Assembly (NCBI GenBank): GCA_014773175.1
Contig: VXCM01000050.1
Location: 281,482 to 345,481, forward strand
Reading direction: 5' to 3'
DNA: 64,000 nucleotides
DNA from: Lucifuga dentata
Lineage: Eukaryota; Chordata; Actinopteri; Ophidiiformes; Bythitidae
The translations under genes and the position numbers were made by a program. This document shows, one piece after another, positions 1-13,800 of this stretch. The number at the start of each line of letters is the position of its first letter. The stretch's first letter is position 1. The notes beneath the pieces are model-generated. The model was given only the letters and a program-made list of their open reading frames with translations, ran no database searches and was not told where the DNA came from.

Positions 1-255
1 AGCAGATCCTGGGGCAGTTTGGCATTTAGACTTTTAGGGATGGAGAAGACAATCACCAGTTCCTGAATAGCAATTGTGGTCATCTTCATTTCAGTATGAC
101 GAGAAGATTTGAATATAGGGTACAAAAGGAAGGTGTGCTTTAAACATTTTTGCAGTACTGCTGGTGCTGTTGAACTATCCCCTAAAGATATTGCCTTTAG
201 GGAATACAACTGTAAGATGATTTAGAGTGATGGGTTTGAACAATGGGAGACACAC
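1..255 (-). other. aopep: aopep intron 8, partial
   Basis: Intron sequence downstream of the exon 8 donor. The next exon expected from human AOPEP (around IKHGLNPEKIFMQ) is not here. Near the edge a short open frame runs off the window on the minus strand (starts MKMTTIAIQ, contains FSIPKSLNAKLPQDL). It does not match the expected aopep sequence and I do not recognise it. Confidence 0.6.
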
Positions 256-362
256 CTGAGAACCTGAAGTTCCTCTTCTGAGTTCTGCAACTCGTCAGAG
301 AGTCGTCTCCACCTCAGCAGTGCCTTCAGGTCAGAGTGCTCCTCTGTCTCTTGTGAGGTAAG
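256..362 (-). CDS. aopep: aopep exon 8
   Basis: Encodes the segment following the active-site exon: LTSQETEEHSDLKALLRWRR then LSDEL and EEELQVLR, matching the LRWRRL...EMQVLR region of AOPEP. Phase 0 in, phase 2 out, 107 nt. The donor CTCAG/gtgtgt is normal. The acceptor CCTCCAG/CTTACC directly follows a CT/GA microsatellite that supplies its pyrimidine tract. Confidence 0.92.
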
Positions 363-365
363 CTG

Positions 366-418
<53 letters not shown>

Positions 419-3400
419 ACAGGGAGAGAAGAGTGTGTAAAAGAGGCATAGTGAAAAATCAGAAGAGGATAATATAAGTACTGTGATAGAACAGATTAAA
501 TGAAAAGACAGATGAATCCTAATGCCAAAGATAAAAGCAGCATTGAATGCCAAATGTTTATTTAACTGAGTCCCACTAGTTGATTTTGGGTAGCAATAAC
601 AAGTCTGCTTATAGGTACTCCCTCACAGCCGAGGTCATATCATAAAGACGGCATGAATAAACGGCGCAGGCACAAGGGAAACATTTCTTTGTAACTTTAG
701 ATGGTGTGGGAAAAGCAAGTAGGCGCATTAGATCCTCAACTCCCAGACTAACAAGTGCGAACATGAACCCCCTTCCCCTCTACAAAGGAGCTGTTCAGTG
801 TTGCAGGTAAATGTTTTGTACTAGTGTAAAGGCTTGGTTATACTTGCGCGAGGGGGCTGTCGCCAGCCGCGAGCACTTCCACAGATAGCTGGGGCATTTA
901 TACTTGGGTCAATTGTCTGTTGCAATATTCTCTGAAATGACAGTACACAGTATATACAGAAAATACCCCGCATATTTTTCCAAACTTCATGGCAAAAACT
1001 TGGATTTGGCAGCGGCGGCCAGAAAAAAAATGCCAATGATGTCAGAGGTAGGGCGAATAAGTCCGTAACTGTCTGCTGTTTCTCCGCGCCAAGAAAATTA
1101 TGAAAGAAAAAACTTATGTTTGCTTAGTTTAAGTAAATTTTAATTAATATTATATTGTGCAGTGCAAAGGCCACCGGCCCATCGCCACAGGCCAGCCCAC
1201 TGATGGCTGCGGCCCACCAGGAAAAGTCCCGCCTCTCCCAATGGCCAATCCAACCCTGTATATATATATATATATACACGTGTATATATATACATATATA
1301 TATATATGTACAGTACACACACACACACATATATATACGTATATATACATACGACAATGACAATACATATGACAATCTCAAGATATCCAGAATTTTTGGA
1401 TCAGTTTCCTATGTTTATCACAGATAAAAATATCTGTAGTAAACATAGGAAACTGACTCCAAAAATTGCTATAATCATTGAGCAGCAATTTTACTGTACC
1501 TGCTGTGCTTGGGCCCAGATAATGTCTTCTAGGTACGTGGCGAAGCCTTCGCTGATCCATTCTTCAGTCCAGTCTCTGGCTCCTATAACCAGGCCAAACC
1601 AAGAGTGTGCAATCTCATGGCACAGTCTGGACCCGCACAGAGAACGGCCATTCTTTCCAGAACCAGGAGTCTCAGCACATAGAACACTTTGAGACAGGAA
1701 GACTATATGGGGGCTGGGAAAGACAAACAAATAGAAGAGAAAAAGGACACCGATGAAGCCAGAAATAAATCATAAAATGGGTAAAGGTGTGAAAAATGAA
1801 ACAAAGGGCAAGGAATAAATGAGGAAAGAGGAAAAGAAGACAGTATAGCAAAAATTATGTATTGTAAAGGAGGTTAAGAAAATTAAAGGGAAGAAAAAAC
1901 AAATAGGGTAAAAGAAGAAGAGAAACAACTATCAGTTAAAACTGTGAAGAAAATACAAGACAGATGTATAAATACTGCCGGCTCCACATTCCAAAAGGAT
2001 CAAAGAGTTACTGAGAATATTCCACACCTATGATTACAGGAAATTTAGCCTGAATACGCCACGCAAGACAGCTGTGCACACGCACATACTAATTACCTTT
2101 GTTATTAAATGCCAATCCCTTTCTTCATTGTCAATTCTTGTTGTCAAAAGGCACTAAAACTATCTTACCACACATAACTACATGCTCTGTGTATTAAGGA
2201 AGAGCGTCACATTTCCTGGAGTGCAATTGCAATGGTCATATCACATATTATTAAGCTGTATACTGTATGTATACAGTTGAGAATTAAATAATGGGCAAGA
2301 GAGAGGGAAAATGAGCTGGACCTCCAAAGATACAATAGTATTTTAAAATTATAACTGACTGTAATCATTACATTATTTGCACTCTCTCACAAGGAGGAAA
2401 AACAGAGATGCAATAAACAACAGTAACCTGTGTGTGTATGTGTGTGTCTTACTCAACTACAAATCAGCAGCCTCATTAAGCTTTTCAGCCAATAAGAACA
2501 CATTATCAAACGTCTGAGCCAACTGGAATTGAAGAGGAAATAACAAGGCTGTGAGAATCTAAATTCCAGTATAATGGTTAGCAAATGTTCATTGGTAAAT
2601 ACTCTTCTATATATACAGAGCTTTCTGCCAGTGACCCTTTTTGATAGCTGATAAAGCAGTCCAAATTAAGACTGCGGTTATTTTACCCTTAACATTCCCT
2701 TTCTTCTCAATCAAGGAAGTAAGTTTTAGGTTTGACACGGTTTGCAAAGTTCCCCTTACTCCTCATGATGAGACAGAATAGTAACTATCCACTAAAATGG
2801 GACTGGAACAGCCACAAACTTGATTCAGATGAGAATATTTAGACTTAGTTCACCATTGAAACTGAACACTGATTTCTTTAAAGCCACCATGCAGTTTCAA
2901 CAAAGCTCTTGTCACTTTTGTAATGACAGTAAATAAGTAAAAAACATTCATACACACCTATTACTAAACACAGATACTGAGATATACACTACATGACTTT
3001 TAAAGATGAGACCGTACTGGTAGGACAGGACCAGGAGTGATCTGTCAGAGCTAAGGCCATGGCTGAAGACTTTTTTGGAGCGTTCTTTACTCCTGTCTTA
3101 TGTAACCCTGTTGCTGTACCCTGAGAGGCTTAGGGCTGACTGTGAGAGGCAGGCTATTCTTCAGCAGAAGAATGGGAGAGGGGTCACAGAGGTGCAAATG
3201 AATGGTTTCTCTCTCTCCTGGCTCTTATAACACCACTGGAGTGTCTAGGGTTCCTTTCACGCTCTCTACAACTTTAGTGCCCCAACCACTATTGACCTGA
3301 CACTGGAGGGAGGATTTATGGGAAACTGTAGCTCCTTTCTAAAAACAAAGAATTTTTAAAGGGTCACACCAGCTACTACTGGAACAAATTTGTTAAGGAT

Positions 3401-4598
3401 CCTTCTAGATAGAAGAACAAATATCTCTTATTTTTTACTAAAATCCCCACAAGAAACACTGAGTAATTATTTCTATTACAGACAATATCATGTGTTAGCG
3501 AACATCATCCAGTAATGCTAGTGGTTCTCAAACTGAGGGAGAAGTACAGGCCGGAATATGCTTCATCTGACCCGGTCTGTCCTACTTGGTCAGAGACCTC
3601 GTCAGACATCCTGTGCTTATACCTTTTCAAAAGCCGAGAGGTGAGGGGCTGGTGTTGAATGTGTGCACGGCAGAAATCTCTGTAACGCCATCATTCATAT
3701 AAACATGGATACAAGCATAAACTTTCATTTTAGGAGATGGGAAGCATTTAACAGGAATTCTGTGTTTCTTGTGTGCGTTTGTGATTTCCATTTGTTTATG
3801 AATGGGGATATATACCGGTATAACAAGGTATACTTTCACTTTTAATTCTCTTGGTGGACATAGTGACTGGAAGAAAAAAGAGTTTTCTTAGAGTTGGTGG
3901 TCTGTTGGTGAGATGGTGCTTAGATGTTCTGGTTTGCCCAGAGGTGGTACTTGGCTCAAAAAGTTTTCACCTTTTAATAAACAGTGGCCCAGCTCCCAAA
4001 TGATGAGACAGCAGCTAAACTGAATTTTACAGTATAACCTTACTTCACCTGTTGGAATGACGATCTACTCCCACAGCTACAATAAGCCCATATATTGCTG
4101 CCATTGATGAATTACATTTGAAGCTGTAAAATGATCTGCTCTCATTGAAGAAAGATTAGCATCTTAAAACACTAGATGACAGAGGAGTTATTTTCTTTCC
4201 TCACCATAACCCAATTACGGTGACAAGCTAAGTCAATTATACAGGAAAACAGTGAGTAAAGTCGTAGCTAAGCCTGGGTGTGCCAGACCGTCTATTTTGG
4301 AGGAAAACAAAATCGGATATCTGAACAGCACAACTAGTCTTTATTTCCCCAAGGACTGTTTTATCAGATAGAAGGCTGGCCATCTCCTTGTATTATTTAG
4401 GAACATGTCAACATCATACAATAGGGTCTTATGGGCATCATTTCCGAGACAGCATCTCAAACAAATCTAATCCTGTGTTTCTCCTGATTACACAAAGGCT
4501 CTCACTGGAGCAGGAGATGCTAACATTAGCCTTATGAGTTTCTTTGTAGCCTAATCTTATTCCACCACATTTGGATAAGCACAGCTTTGTTGTCAGTT

Positions 4599-4636
<38 letters not shown>

Positions 4637-6728
4637 TCTGTGTTTGAGTAAGTGTGAAATACAAAGACAGCCTTTCAGAGATGGCACTTGCACATGCTCC
4701 TCTGAGGGAGGCAGAATCCATTACTACAGTGACAAACAGTGTCATCCCACTATGGTGGTGAATAGCATCTTTCACATTCACTCATACACTGAGTGGCATT
4801 AGCTGACATCAGGGACCTGATTACATGCATCCTATACTTGCATATACAGTACCTCCACGTGATTATGCAAATAGATTCAAGTCGACGATGAAGTTATTAG
4901 ATCAAGTCGCTTTGAACTGCCAATGGCTAACTTTGTAGTTGTATTAATGCCTAGGAAGACAAATTCTGGTCAAATTTAACTTCATTTAGACAACTATACA
5001 ACTGTAAGAACCACAGCATCACATTATAAGAATTTGTCACGATAAGATGATTAGAACAACAACCAATTATACTGATTATCCCTCAGCACTTCATAAAATC
5101 TTTCAGTCCAACAGTCCAAATGTCCAGAAGGTACAAACTGATCAAGTCCGCATATGGAAAACCAGCCAAGCACCTTATGTGACCTTTTCATGACAGGACT
5201 CCTTTGGGTCCCAACACACAGATGAAACACTGATTAAAGCCCTCCTGTATTTTCTCAGGTGACAAGCTCACGATTGCGGGTCGCCCCAGCTAACTTGGCC
5301 CTGAGCTTCAGAGGTGCGAACTAGGGCAAGACTTCAATTTTGTGAAACACAGATTGCAATAGTGTTTTCCTCCTCCATCTCTCCATCCATTATTCATCCC
5401 TCCATCCTTCCATCCATCGTTCCTGGCTGTAGGCCATTTTTTCCCCAGTGGGACACTTCCATGCATAATGCAGCAGAGGCCCTATCATAGCCCTGTAATT
5501 GACATCCCCTGCCCAGCCCAGCTCATAGGTAGGACACCAGTAAAAGAGCCCTGTGAGAGAGGCATGAGGAAAAGATGATGAGAGCTGAGGGTGTATATAT
5601 GTTTAAATGAGTGAGTGAGACAGTGTGAGACAAAGCAAAGAAACATAAAAAAGAAAGAGATAAAAAATGAATGAGCATCCTTTGGTCTATGATGAGCTCT
5701 GCTGTTTCCACAACTGTGGCGTCAACTCCCTGGAGTGATAACTATTGAACCACGGTGACAGAAACCCCATTACAGCATCAACTGCACACCCATTAAAGCA
5801 CAAGTTTAAGACACAATGACAAACAGGTAGGGAGATGGACTAAAACACTGACAGTCAACAAACACACACAAACTACAGCTTTGTCTATTCTGTTCAAGCA
5901 AAGGTTGAAGGACTGCCCTTTCTTAATGTCAGCTTACGGGAAGAAGCTTTGTCTCTTTTCCCTCCCTCTCTGACAGAGTCTATGGGCTATTTTAGACACA
6001 GGGGCCTATTTGACCAAACTCCTACCACCGTCCGTTCTTTTTTAACAAGTCTGACTTCAAATGTCTGGCATTCCAGCCTGGCTGCAGATCAGCTCTTTCC
6101 TCCCAGACGGGGCCCCACAGGGCCAGGCCAAATGCCACTCCATGTAGGGCCTGATCATATGCACAGGGGCCATCAAGGGGTCCCCAATGAGCTACCCCAC
6201 CCACATACACTGCATCACATCATAGCCTGAAAATAAATAGCAGAAAAGATATCAGAGGTCATCAGAAACAAGGACGTAGCTCTGGTGGTGAGTTTGGAGA
6301 CAATAAGGCTTTGTCATGTTAGCACATGGGAAATAAGCATAAGGTCTCAAGGTTATTCTGTACATTGTAGCTGTTGTCAACTGCTTAACCTTAAAAGCCT
6401 GCATATTCACACATACTACAGATAACACGCACTCAGCAGGCCAGTTAGTTTCATGTTGATGGGACCCAGGTGGCAATTGGAGTAGAGGGGGGTATGTTGT
6501 TTAATTCAGAAAAGAAACCAAAGCCGTACATCATAGAGATACACTGTGGAAAGCACTGGAACCCCCAAAGCCTACAGTTCCTTCTGAAATCTGATAGAGC
6601 ATGTGATAAGCTAATGTTTCTGCACAAGCATAATTTGAACCAGATTTTTACTTAATATGGCAACGACACTAAGGAAGCAAAAACTTAATTGCTGGTTTGG
6701 AAAGCTCTGTATATGTTCAGTGATATAA

Positions 6729-6759
<31 letters not shown>

Positions 6760-7854
6760 TATGTGGCTTCAGGAGACTATAGTAAAACACATACTAGTCT
6801 GCATGTATTTTCTATGTATAATGGTGGGCTTTTCCATCCCTGTTGATGTCAATGTTCCACACCAACTTCAACTGAATATTCAACAGGACTACTAAAGTGC
6901 GGCCAACAAGAGAAACTTGACAAAGCCAACAATGCTGCGTACAGGCACGCAAAAGTAAAGATGTACAAACTCTAAATACATGTAGTAACTATGTAGTAAC
7001 TGTGTCACAACGCCTACAAAAAAATGAGCAAGCACATATATCAGTAGAGAGACGTACCCCACTGTGAAACCGCATCAGCAAGGAAGTGATAGCAGCATGT
7101 TTGATCTATCCTCTCTAAACAGTAAAACAATCCAGTCCAGTATGTTCCTTATTAAAGGACCATACTAGCCATTTTGCATGGTTGAGCCTAATACTGTATA
7201 TTCAATTTTTATACACGTAAGGTTATTGACAACCATTTCCCAAAAGATAAAACCGTATTTCAGCTTTCCTGATATTTTGCAAAACCTCTTAATCTTTTGA
7301 AATCAAATATTCAAGCAATAAATCCACCTTAAAAATCGATGTTTTGCCTGCTAATAGTTACACAGCCTTATGAAGTCACGGTCATTTAAATTTTTCGATA
7401 AAGGCAGGTCTTCTTTTGGGACTGTATTCCCCAAGTAGAGACATACATTCACACTGCACTTTTTATTGTGCTTAAATGCTAAAATTATGAAATTTCAAAA
7501 AAAAAAAAAACNAAAAAAAAAAAAAAAAAACCCTGAATACACATTGCTTGCGATGATGGATTACCTAACCCAAGAACATAAGTATCAACAAGTTGATTTT
7601 AATAGCGTCCCAGAATGAATTGAAACCAATGGTGGTCTGGAAGGTAGGAAAATAATTGTTTTCACTCACCGTTCCAGCAGTATGCTTTGAGAAATGATTG
7701 TCAGTAACCTTATGTGTATGAAAATTGAATATATTTGGCTCAAACATGCAAAATAAATGGTATGGTTCTTTAAGCATAGTCATATTCATAACCTGTCCGC
7801 TAGCTGATGTCATGCCAGTGGAATGTTGTGTTTGAGTGTGTGTGTGTGTGTGTC

Positions 7855-7885
<31 letters not shown>

Positions 7886-10800
7886 GTGTTTGTGTGTGTG
7901 TTTGCGTAAGTGATGCTAGACATGAAATTTGATGCAAACAACATAAAATCTTATTTGTGTATAACTGTGATCTCTTTCCGAGTGCAAAACACGGCTGGCA
8001 TGGGATGACATGTTGGCAATATCTTGGAGATGTGGGGGGATATTAAGGCAAGAAACCTCTGAGAACCCTGATCCTGACATCACTGGAAACACACATTTTC
8101 AAAAAGACACCTGGGCAAGCCAAAAATGGCAACAAGGAAACAGGAAATCCATATTTGCACATGTACAGACTCAAACACTGATAATATTCACATCCAGACA
8201 GAGAGAAACCATGTATAGACTATCGTGCATACAATATACAACATATACACAGTATAAGTATAGTTTGATGAGATAAATATGCCATACCATTTTTAATATA
8301 CCATTTTTAAATGGAGTAACAAACTTTAGTACATTGCAGGTTCAGAGGACATGTAAACATGACATTTCTGCAGGTGACAACCCACATTCCTCTCTCACTG
8401 TCTATCTGCATGCAAAGCCCATCACTCATCACAGGGTACTCAGAAATACTTTTAACTTAAAAATCCACCTCAGTGAAAAAGACATTTTAAACATAGTTCA
8501 TGATTGTTATTTGAAACATTCTTTCTCCTGTGGTGTAATAAATAGACTGATTTTTTTCTGTTATGTAATGTGAGAAAATGAGAGGCTGAGGAGACGATAC
8601 TGCTCAGTACTGTGATGCTGTGTAAGAAGTGTTTGACAGAACAGAAAGATGGCTGGAGGTGAGATTGAAGTGAAATTAGCCAGCGAGCAGAGCTGTCTCC
8701 TCTGTAAAGGTTTCAGACTGCCACCTGGTCAGACTGTCTGCCTATCAGACAAACCCTGAAGCTGATGGATATTTTGTGGGTTAAAGGTAGTTGATGTAAA
8801 TACTTCTGACAGCCTGCTTCAACAATACAATGTACAATAGACAAGCACTGGAAAAATACATAGTTTTTTTTTTTTAATATTTATTATTCNTACAATGTAC
8901 AATAGACAAGCACTGGAAAAATACATAGTTTTTTTTTTTTAATATTTATTATTCAAACTGAAGAAATGTCTTAAGAAGTGGCTTTGAGACAGGATGTCAA
9001 CACATATTTATAAGTAGGAATGCATCCCAAACAATGTGAAACTCACAAAGTTTAGGTTTAGCAGGATCCCACAATGGTCAGACTGCAGTCAAAAATGTTA
9101 TCGACAACAGCAAAGTAATAAACTATATTTTACTTGACAGAAGCAAAATTGTAAAAGCAACAATACTGGCAGACCAGCTTGGAGCACAGCTCTCTGCCCC
9201 AGGCTAAAAGCAAAGCCAGACATTGGAAGCATTACCAGTGAGCATTTCACAGCACTTTGTTTCAAATGTCTCATTTTGACCGGTTCAGCACAGAGGTCCC
9301 ATGGACATTAGGCCGTCTGGCTTTGCGCAGACAAATAAAATTACCCTCAGCCTCTGGGTTCCACTATCACACACAAACACACACACACACAACCCTACAT
9401 ACACCGAAAGAGCACTTGTGTTCCCTACACCTTTCAGGTGAACCATCCATCACTCCAGGGAATGGGTGCTGTGGACTCATCCATTAGTCAGTAGAATGGG
9501 TGTGCAGTGACAGGCCTGTCTTGCCACAGCCTCTAATCCAGAGTTATGGCACAGTGTGCTGGTGTTACTGTTAAATGTAGCACGATATGCCAGCTGTTTC
9601 CAGGCAGGGTCTGAGGGCAGTTCAAAGCAACACACTGTTGCTCACCAATGCTGTTTTTTTCTGGTAGATATACATAGAATTACACTGGATCTTCTTTTTA
9701 TTATTTTGAATTATGCTGGTTATTAATCTTGCCAATCAGGTATGAATTAGGAAAATTGAAAAAGAAGTGCGCATGGTTTGCTTGCTGATTCTTCTTGTGG
9801 GCAAATAGCCTACCATGTTCTGTTAAGTAGTAGAAGAGTTAAAGGGTTGACATTACAGTTGTGAGAAGATCGAAGAGCAGGTAAACCTATGTGGCACATA
9901 TTCAAGGGAAGTTGGAAGGCCCCAGATGACTAGAAAGGAATGTCCCTACGATAACAACACACATGCTAAAGTTGACCCTGGTATCTTAATTTTGAGCATA
10001 GGGAAAGGTTTGACCCCCCCCCCCNCCCCCCCCCCCCAAATAAAAAAGCACAAAAGGAGGCAGTCAGTGCTTGCGGGTTTGGAGCTGATGCTCTGTGTGC
10101 GTTCAGTTGAGATTTTGCTGACAGCAGGAGGCAAGAGGAACAAGGAGGATTGCAATGAAAAGAAATAAAGCTCACTGAAAAATCTTGACTACTTGCAATC
10201 ACTTTAAAAGTGCACATGACCCTCCTCCTACTGTCCAGGTGCAGGCACGCAGAGCTGTCTTTTCAACCTGTCACACTCTTTTGTGAGGCTACAGAAGAGG
10301 GGGAGATCCACTCAAGGTGGGAAGAAAGAAACAACTCATCCTTGACTATTTGATTAACAGCTGACTTCAGTGCCAAAAATCCATCCTCCGACATCCCACC
10401 CTCCCCACCCTGAACCCCTAACTGCCTTCTCAAAGAACAGGTCTCTGTCGCACACTTCTAGGGTTACTTCACGGATCACATTGGAGAGAGGAGCAGAAAG
10501 GCAAGAAATCCACTGAGACACTCGACAGGAGTGAGTGGAAAGGAGTGGGAGGACTGCAAAAGAAACAGAGAAAGGAGGAGCAGAGAAATGGGGACAGCAT
10601 AGGTCAACAGAGGAGAAATTGAGGGCGGAAGGAGGCAGGAGGTGCAATTCAATAAGGGTGCAAAGTGGTGGGGAATCATGGCCAGTAAAGTGAAAGTGTG
10701 AGACTGATGTAGGAGAGGAGAGAGACTACAAAATGGGGCGGGTTAAGATTAGCATCTGATCTTTTATTCGCATTTTGTGCTTTGCTGTTATATTACTTGT

Positions 10801-13800
10801 ACTAATGCAGGCCTGCCATTTTAGATGGTAATGAGCAGGTACAGCTTTCCTTAAAATTAACGATCCTTCCTTCATTATCAGCTTTGCTTTTTCTTAAAAG
10901 ACCATACCAGTGCTTTTTCATGTTTCAGCCCATTAACTACAAATCATGTACATTACTGCTGACCATTTTCCAAAGTGTGCTATAAGTTCTTACTTTCTCA
11001 GAAACAAGTGATTTACAGGCATTTCATTATCTTTAAAATCAACTTACAGTGTCCTTGAAACTTGATTCACAACAGCACACATTTCTTTGCCTTCATTTTG
11101 TTTAGATCATTATTGCATGGTAACACAAGCATGTGCCATTTTCAAGGATCCCTACACAATGGTACATTCAAGTTTTCTCCAACATCTAAGATTTGAAAAT
11201 ACATTTTAGCAAATGCATTGACAGAAGACAATAATGTAAATTTGATGTAATGCAATTGAATGTGTCAAGGCTCAATTTTCAATCTAATAATTTATGACAA
11301 TCTTTTCAAGTAAATGTAATTTACTAGTTGTTGGGCAAAACATGCAGAACCATTCGTATGGTATTGGTATTGGTATGGTTCAAGATAAATAAGAGGTCAG
11401 GTGGTGCAATAAGGAGCTGCAGGGCTACAGACCCTGCAGGACCGTGCACTTATCCTGCATGGTTGTCTGCACCCTCCACCCCTCAAACTGGCTATGTCCT
11501 CCCAGCAGGGACAAAGGGCCAATGCAACTTCCTGTAGCCCATAAACAAACTATGCAGCCAACTGAAGTGAAGCTGAAAATCCTCCAGTCCCACTCAGAGA
11601 GGTCAAGAGGTATAAATCCAGCCACATTTCTTACCTAGTGTCTGACAGCTGTACGGGCGCCTACTTTGCTCATGCTGTAAGTGGAACTAACAGTTTAACT
11701 ACTTAGTCATTTTTCTCTGCTCTCTTCAGGCAGCCATGTAATATCATGTCACATTCTTTGTAGAGGTACATAGGAATATTTTAACAATAGACGTGTTTGC
11801 AAGAAGCTGTTTTGCCATCTGTTTGTTGGCTGAAAAAGTGACAGTAAAAGAAGTTGATAACAGTGAAATGAGATGTGCAGAGTGACAGATACAGTGGAGT
11901 CCAAAAATCTGAGACCACATTGAAAATCTATGATGTTTTTGTAAATCTGGAAATAATCAGAAAGTCTGACATCACAAGAAGCTCTTGAGAACATTGTGAA
12001 ATCATGCTGGGATAACTTGAGCCATCAGGTTTTGCACAAACTTGTGACATCCATGCCAGCTTGATGCATGCTGTCATTAAAGCAAAAGGGGGGTATACCA
12101 AATACTAAGAGATTCATGTACATTTTTCAAAGATTCAACTTTTCACTCAAATTGTAAAGATGATAGTACAATTTGAAATGAAAAATTGATTCAAAGAGAA
12201 TGCAAAATAGAAGTATTTTCACAGTGGTCTCAGACTTTTGGACCCCACTGTATGTACATATGTGTATGCATTTATCACAGCCTGCCATCAAGACTTATAG
12301 GGTAGTACTTCCTTTCCCTGCTATAAAAACACATCTACAATTTCAGCTGCAACCTCAGTACAGTGAAAATATCTTCTTTTTGCAAACTTTTTAAAATAAT
12401 GTATTTCATTGGAGTATATTATTGTCCAGACCATTCGAGCACAACAAATACACAATCATAACTGGGTTGTTTTCTTCTTTTTTTTTTTTAAACATTATTC
12501 ACACAAATACAAGCATGGAAAACAGCTTGTAAGTTGAGCAACATTTCAACACCTGTCATTTTTAACAAAATGTGTGGAAACAATCGCTCTCTCAGGGATG
12601 TCAGACGTCTTCGTTTGGCCAAGTGGAAAGTGTTGTCTGATTGGTTCTGCAGTCCACCACTCTGGGATGCATAGACCTCAGCTTGAAAGAGTGGGAGGAA
12701 ATGCCATGCCCTTCCTGTCACTCCCAACCGGAACCAAATGACGTGGTCAAAATTCGATAAGAAGATTACACATTCACAGGCACATTAAAAAAAAAAAATC
12801 ACGCTCACATGCTTTAATCAAAAACACTTAATACAAGATGGTTTGATATTAATGAATTCATCAACTCTCCTCAATAATGGCCATTCTTTCATACTCACTT
12901 TCATACTCTCATTTCAGATATCACCTCATCTCATCATCAATCAATCACCCATATTGCATTTTCCTTTCTCCTCTTTCTGATATGCATGCTTATTTTGAAA
13001 TAAAACTGACTGAGAGTGTCATATAAAATAATCTAAAATTGATTATGCAAAAATTCAATGTACAGCTGACTGAATTAATGCCTTGGAAGCTACATAAGCC
13101 TACTACCCTCTCTCTGTGTGTGTATCAGAAATCCTTGTTCATGGCACTGCCCATGAATCCAGACCTGCCCTGACATGACTTCTTAATCTTCAGTTTCCTG
13201 CCCTCCCTCTTGTATCTTAATATAAGAACTTCACGCCACCCTGAATCCTCCCTGCTTCTCCTTTTCCCCCTCTTCTCTGTATCACACTACAAAAGCTTCA
13301 TGCCTCTCTGCCACAGCTTCCAAGGCTTTAGCCTCTCCACCCCTGCGGTTTCCAGTGGAGCACTGTACAAAAACTCCATCTGGCTTTGTCCCAGGCACTG
13401 GGGCCCGCATACCTCAAAATTTCTAGATTAAATTGCACCAGTCTCTGAAGTCCTTCCAGGGACTAATGGCTTTTGTTGCTGGGAATAATTCACACATCCT
13501 CTCCCACATCCTGGGGGTCTGTTGGCCTGTCTTGAACCCTCTCTCTCTCTCTCTCTCATCTCCATCTCAATCCCACCTCCAGTTTGGTTGACCTCCCCGT
13601 CTTTCCTGTGGGTCAGTGTGGAAGCATGCAGGACTGAACCACCCGCACTGAGGGGAGAATGCAGTGAGCTGACATAGGTTGAGAGACCCATGCAGAGTTT
13701 TATAGGGAGTCAGTGCAGGTGTTGTCTGAAGTTTAATGAAGGCCTTAAATCTCTACTGTTATTTACAGCTAACTGGAGTTTAAGCAGCCAGGGCAGAAGG

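Larger units (their letters stand above)
363..1499 (-). other. aopep: aopep intron 7
   Basis: Contains the GA microsatellite, a GC-rich repeat-like block around 825-1050, a second block around 1150-1258, a TA/CA compound microsatellite and a 77-nt hairpin. No exon is needed here, since exons 7 and 8 join in phase 0. Confidence 0.75.

Noticed and set aside
1..103. Minus-strand open frame with FSIPKSLNAKLPQDL running off the left edge
   Set aside because: It does not match the next expected AOPEP segment and has no recognisable family; too short to call.
8826..8954. Apparent tandem repeat or CRISPR-like unit
   Set aside because: Only two identical copies separated by one N; assembly overlap.
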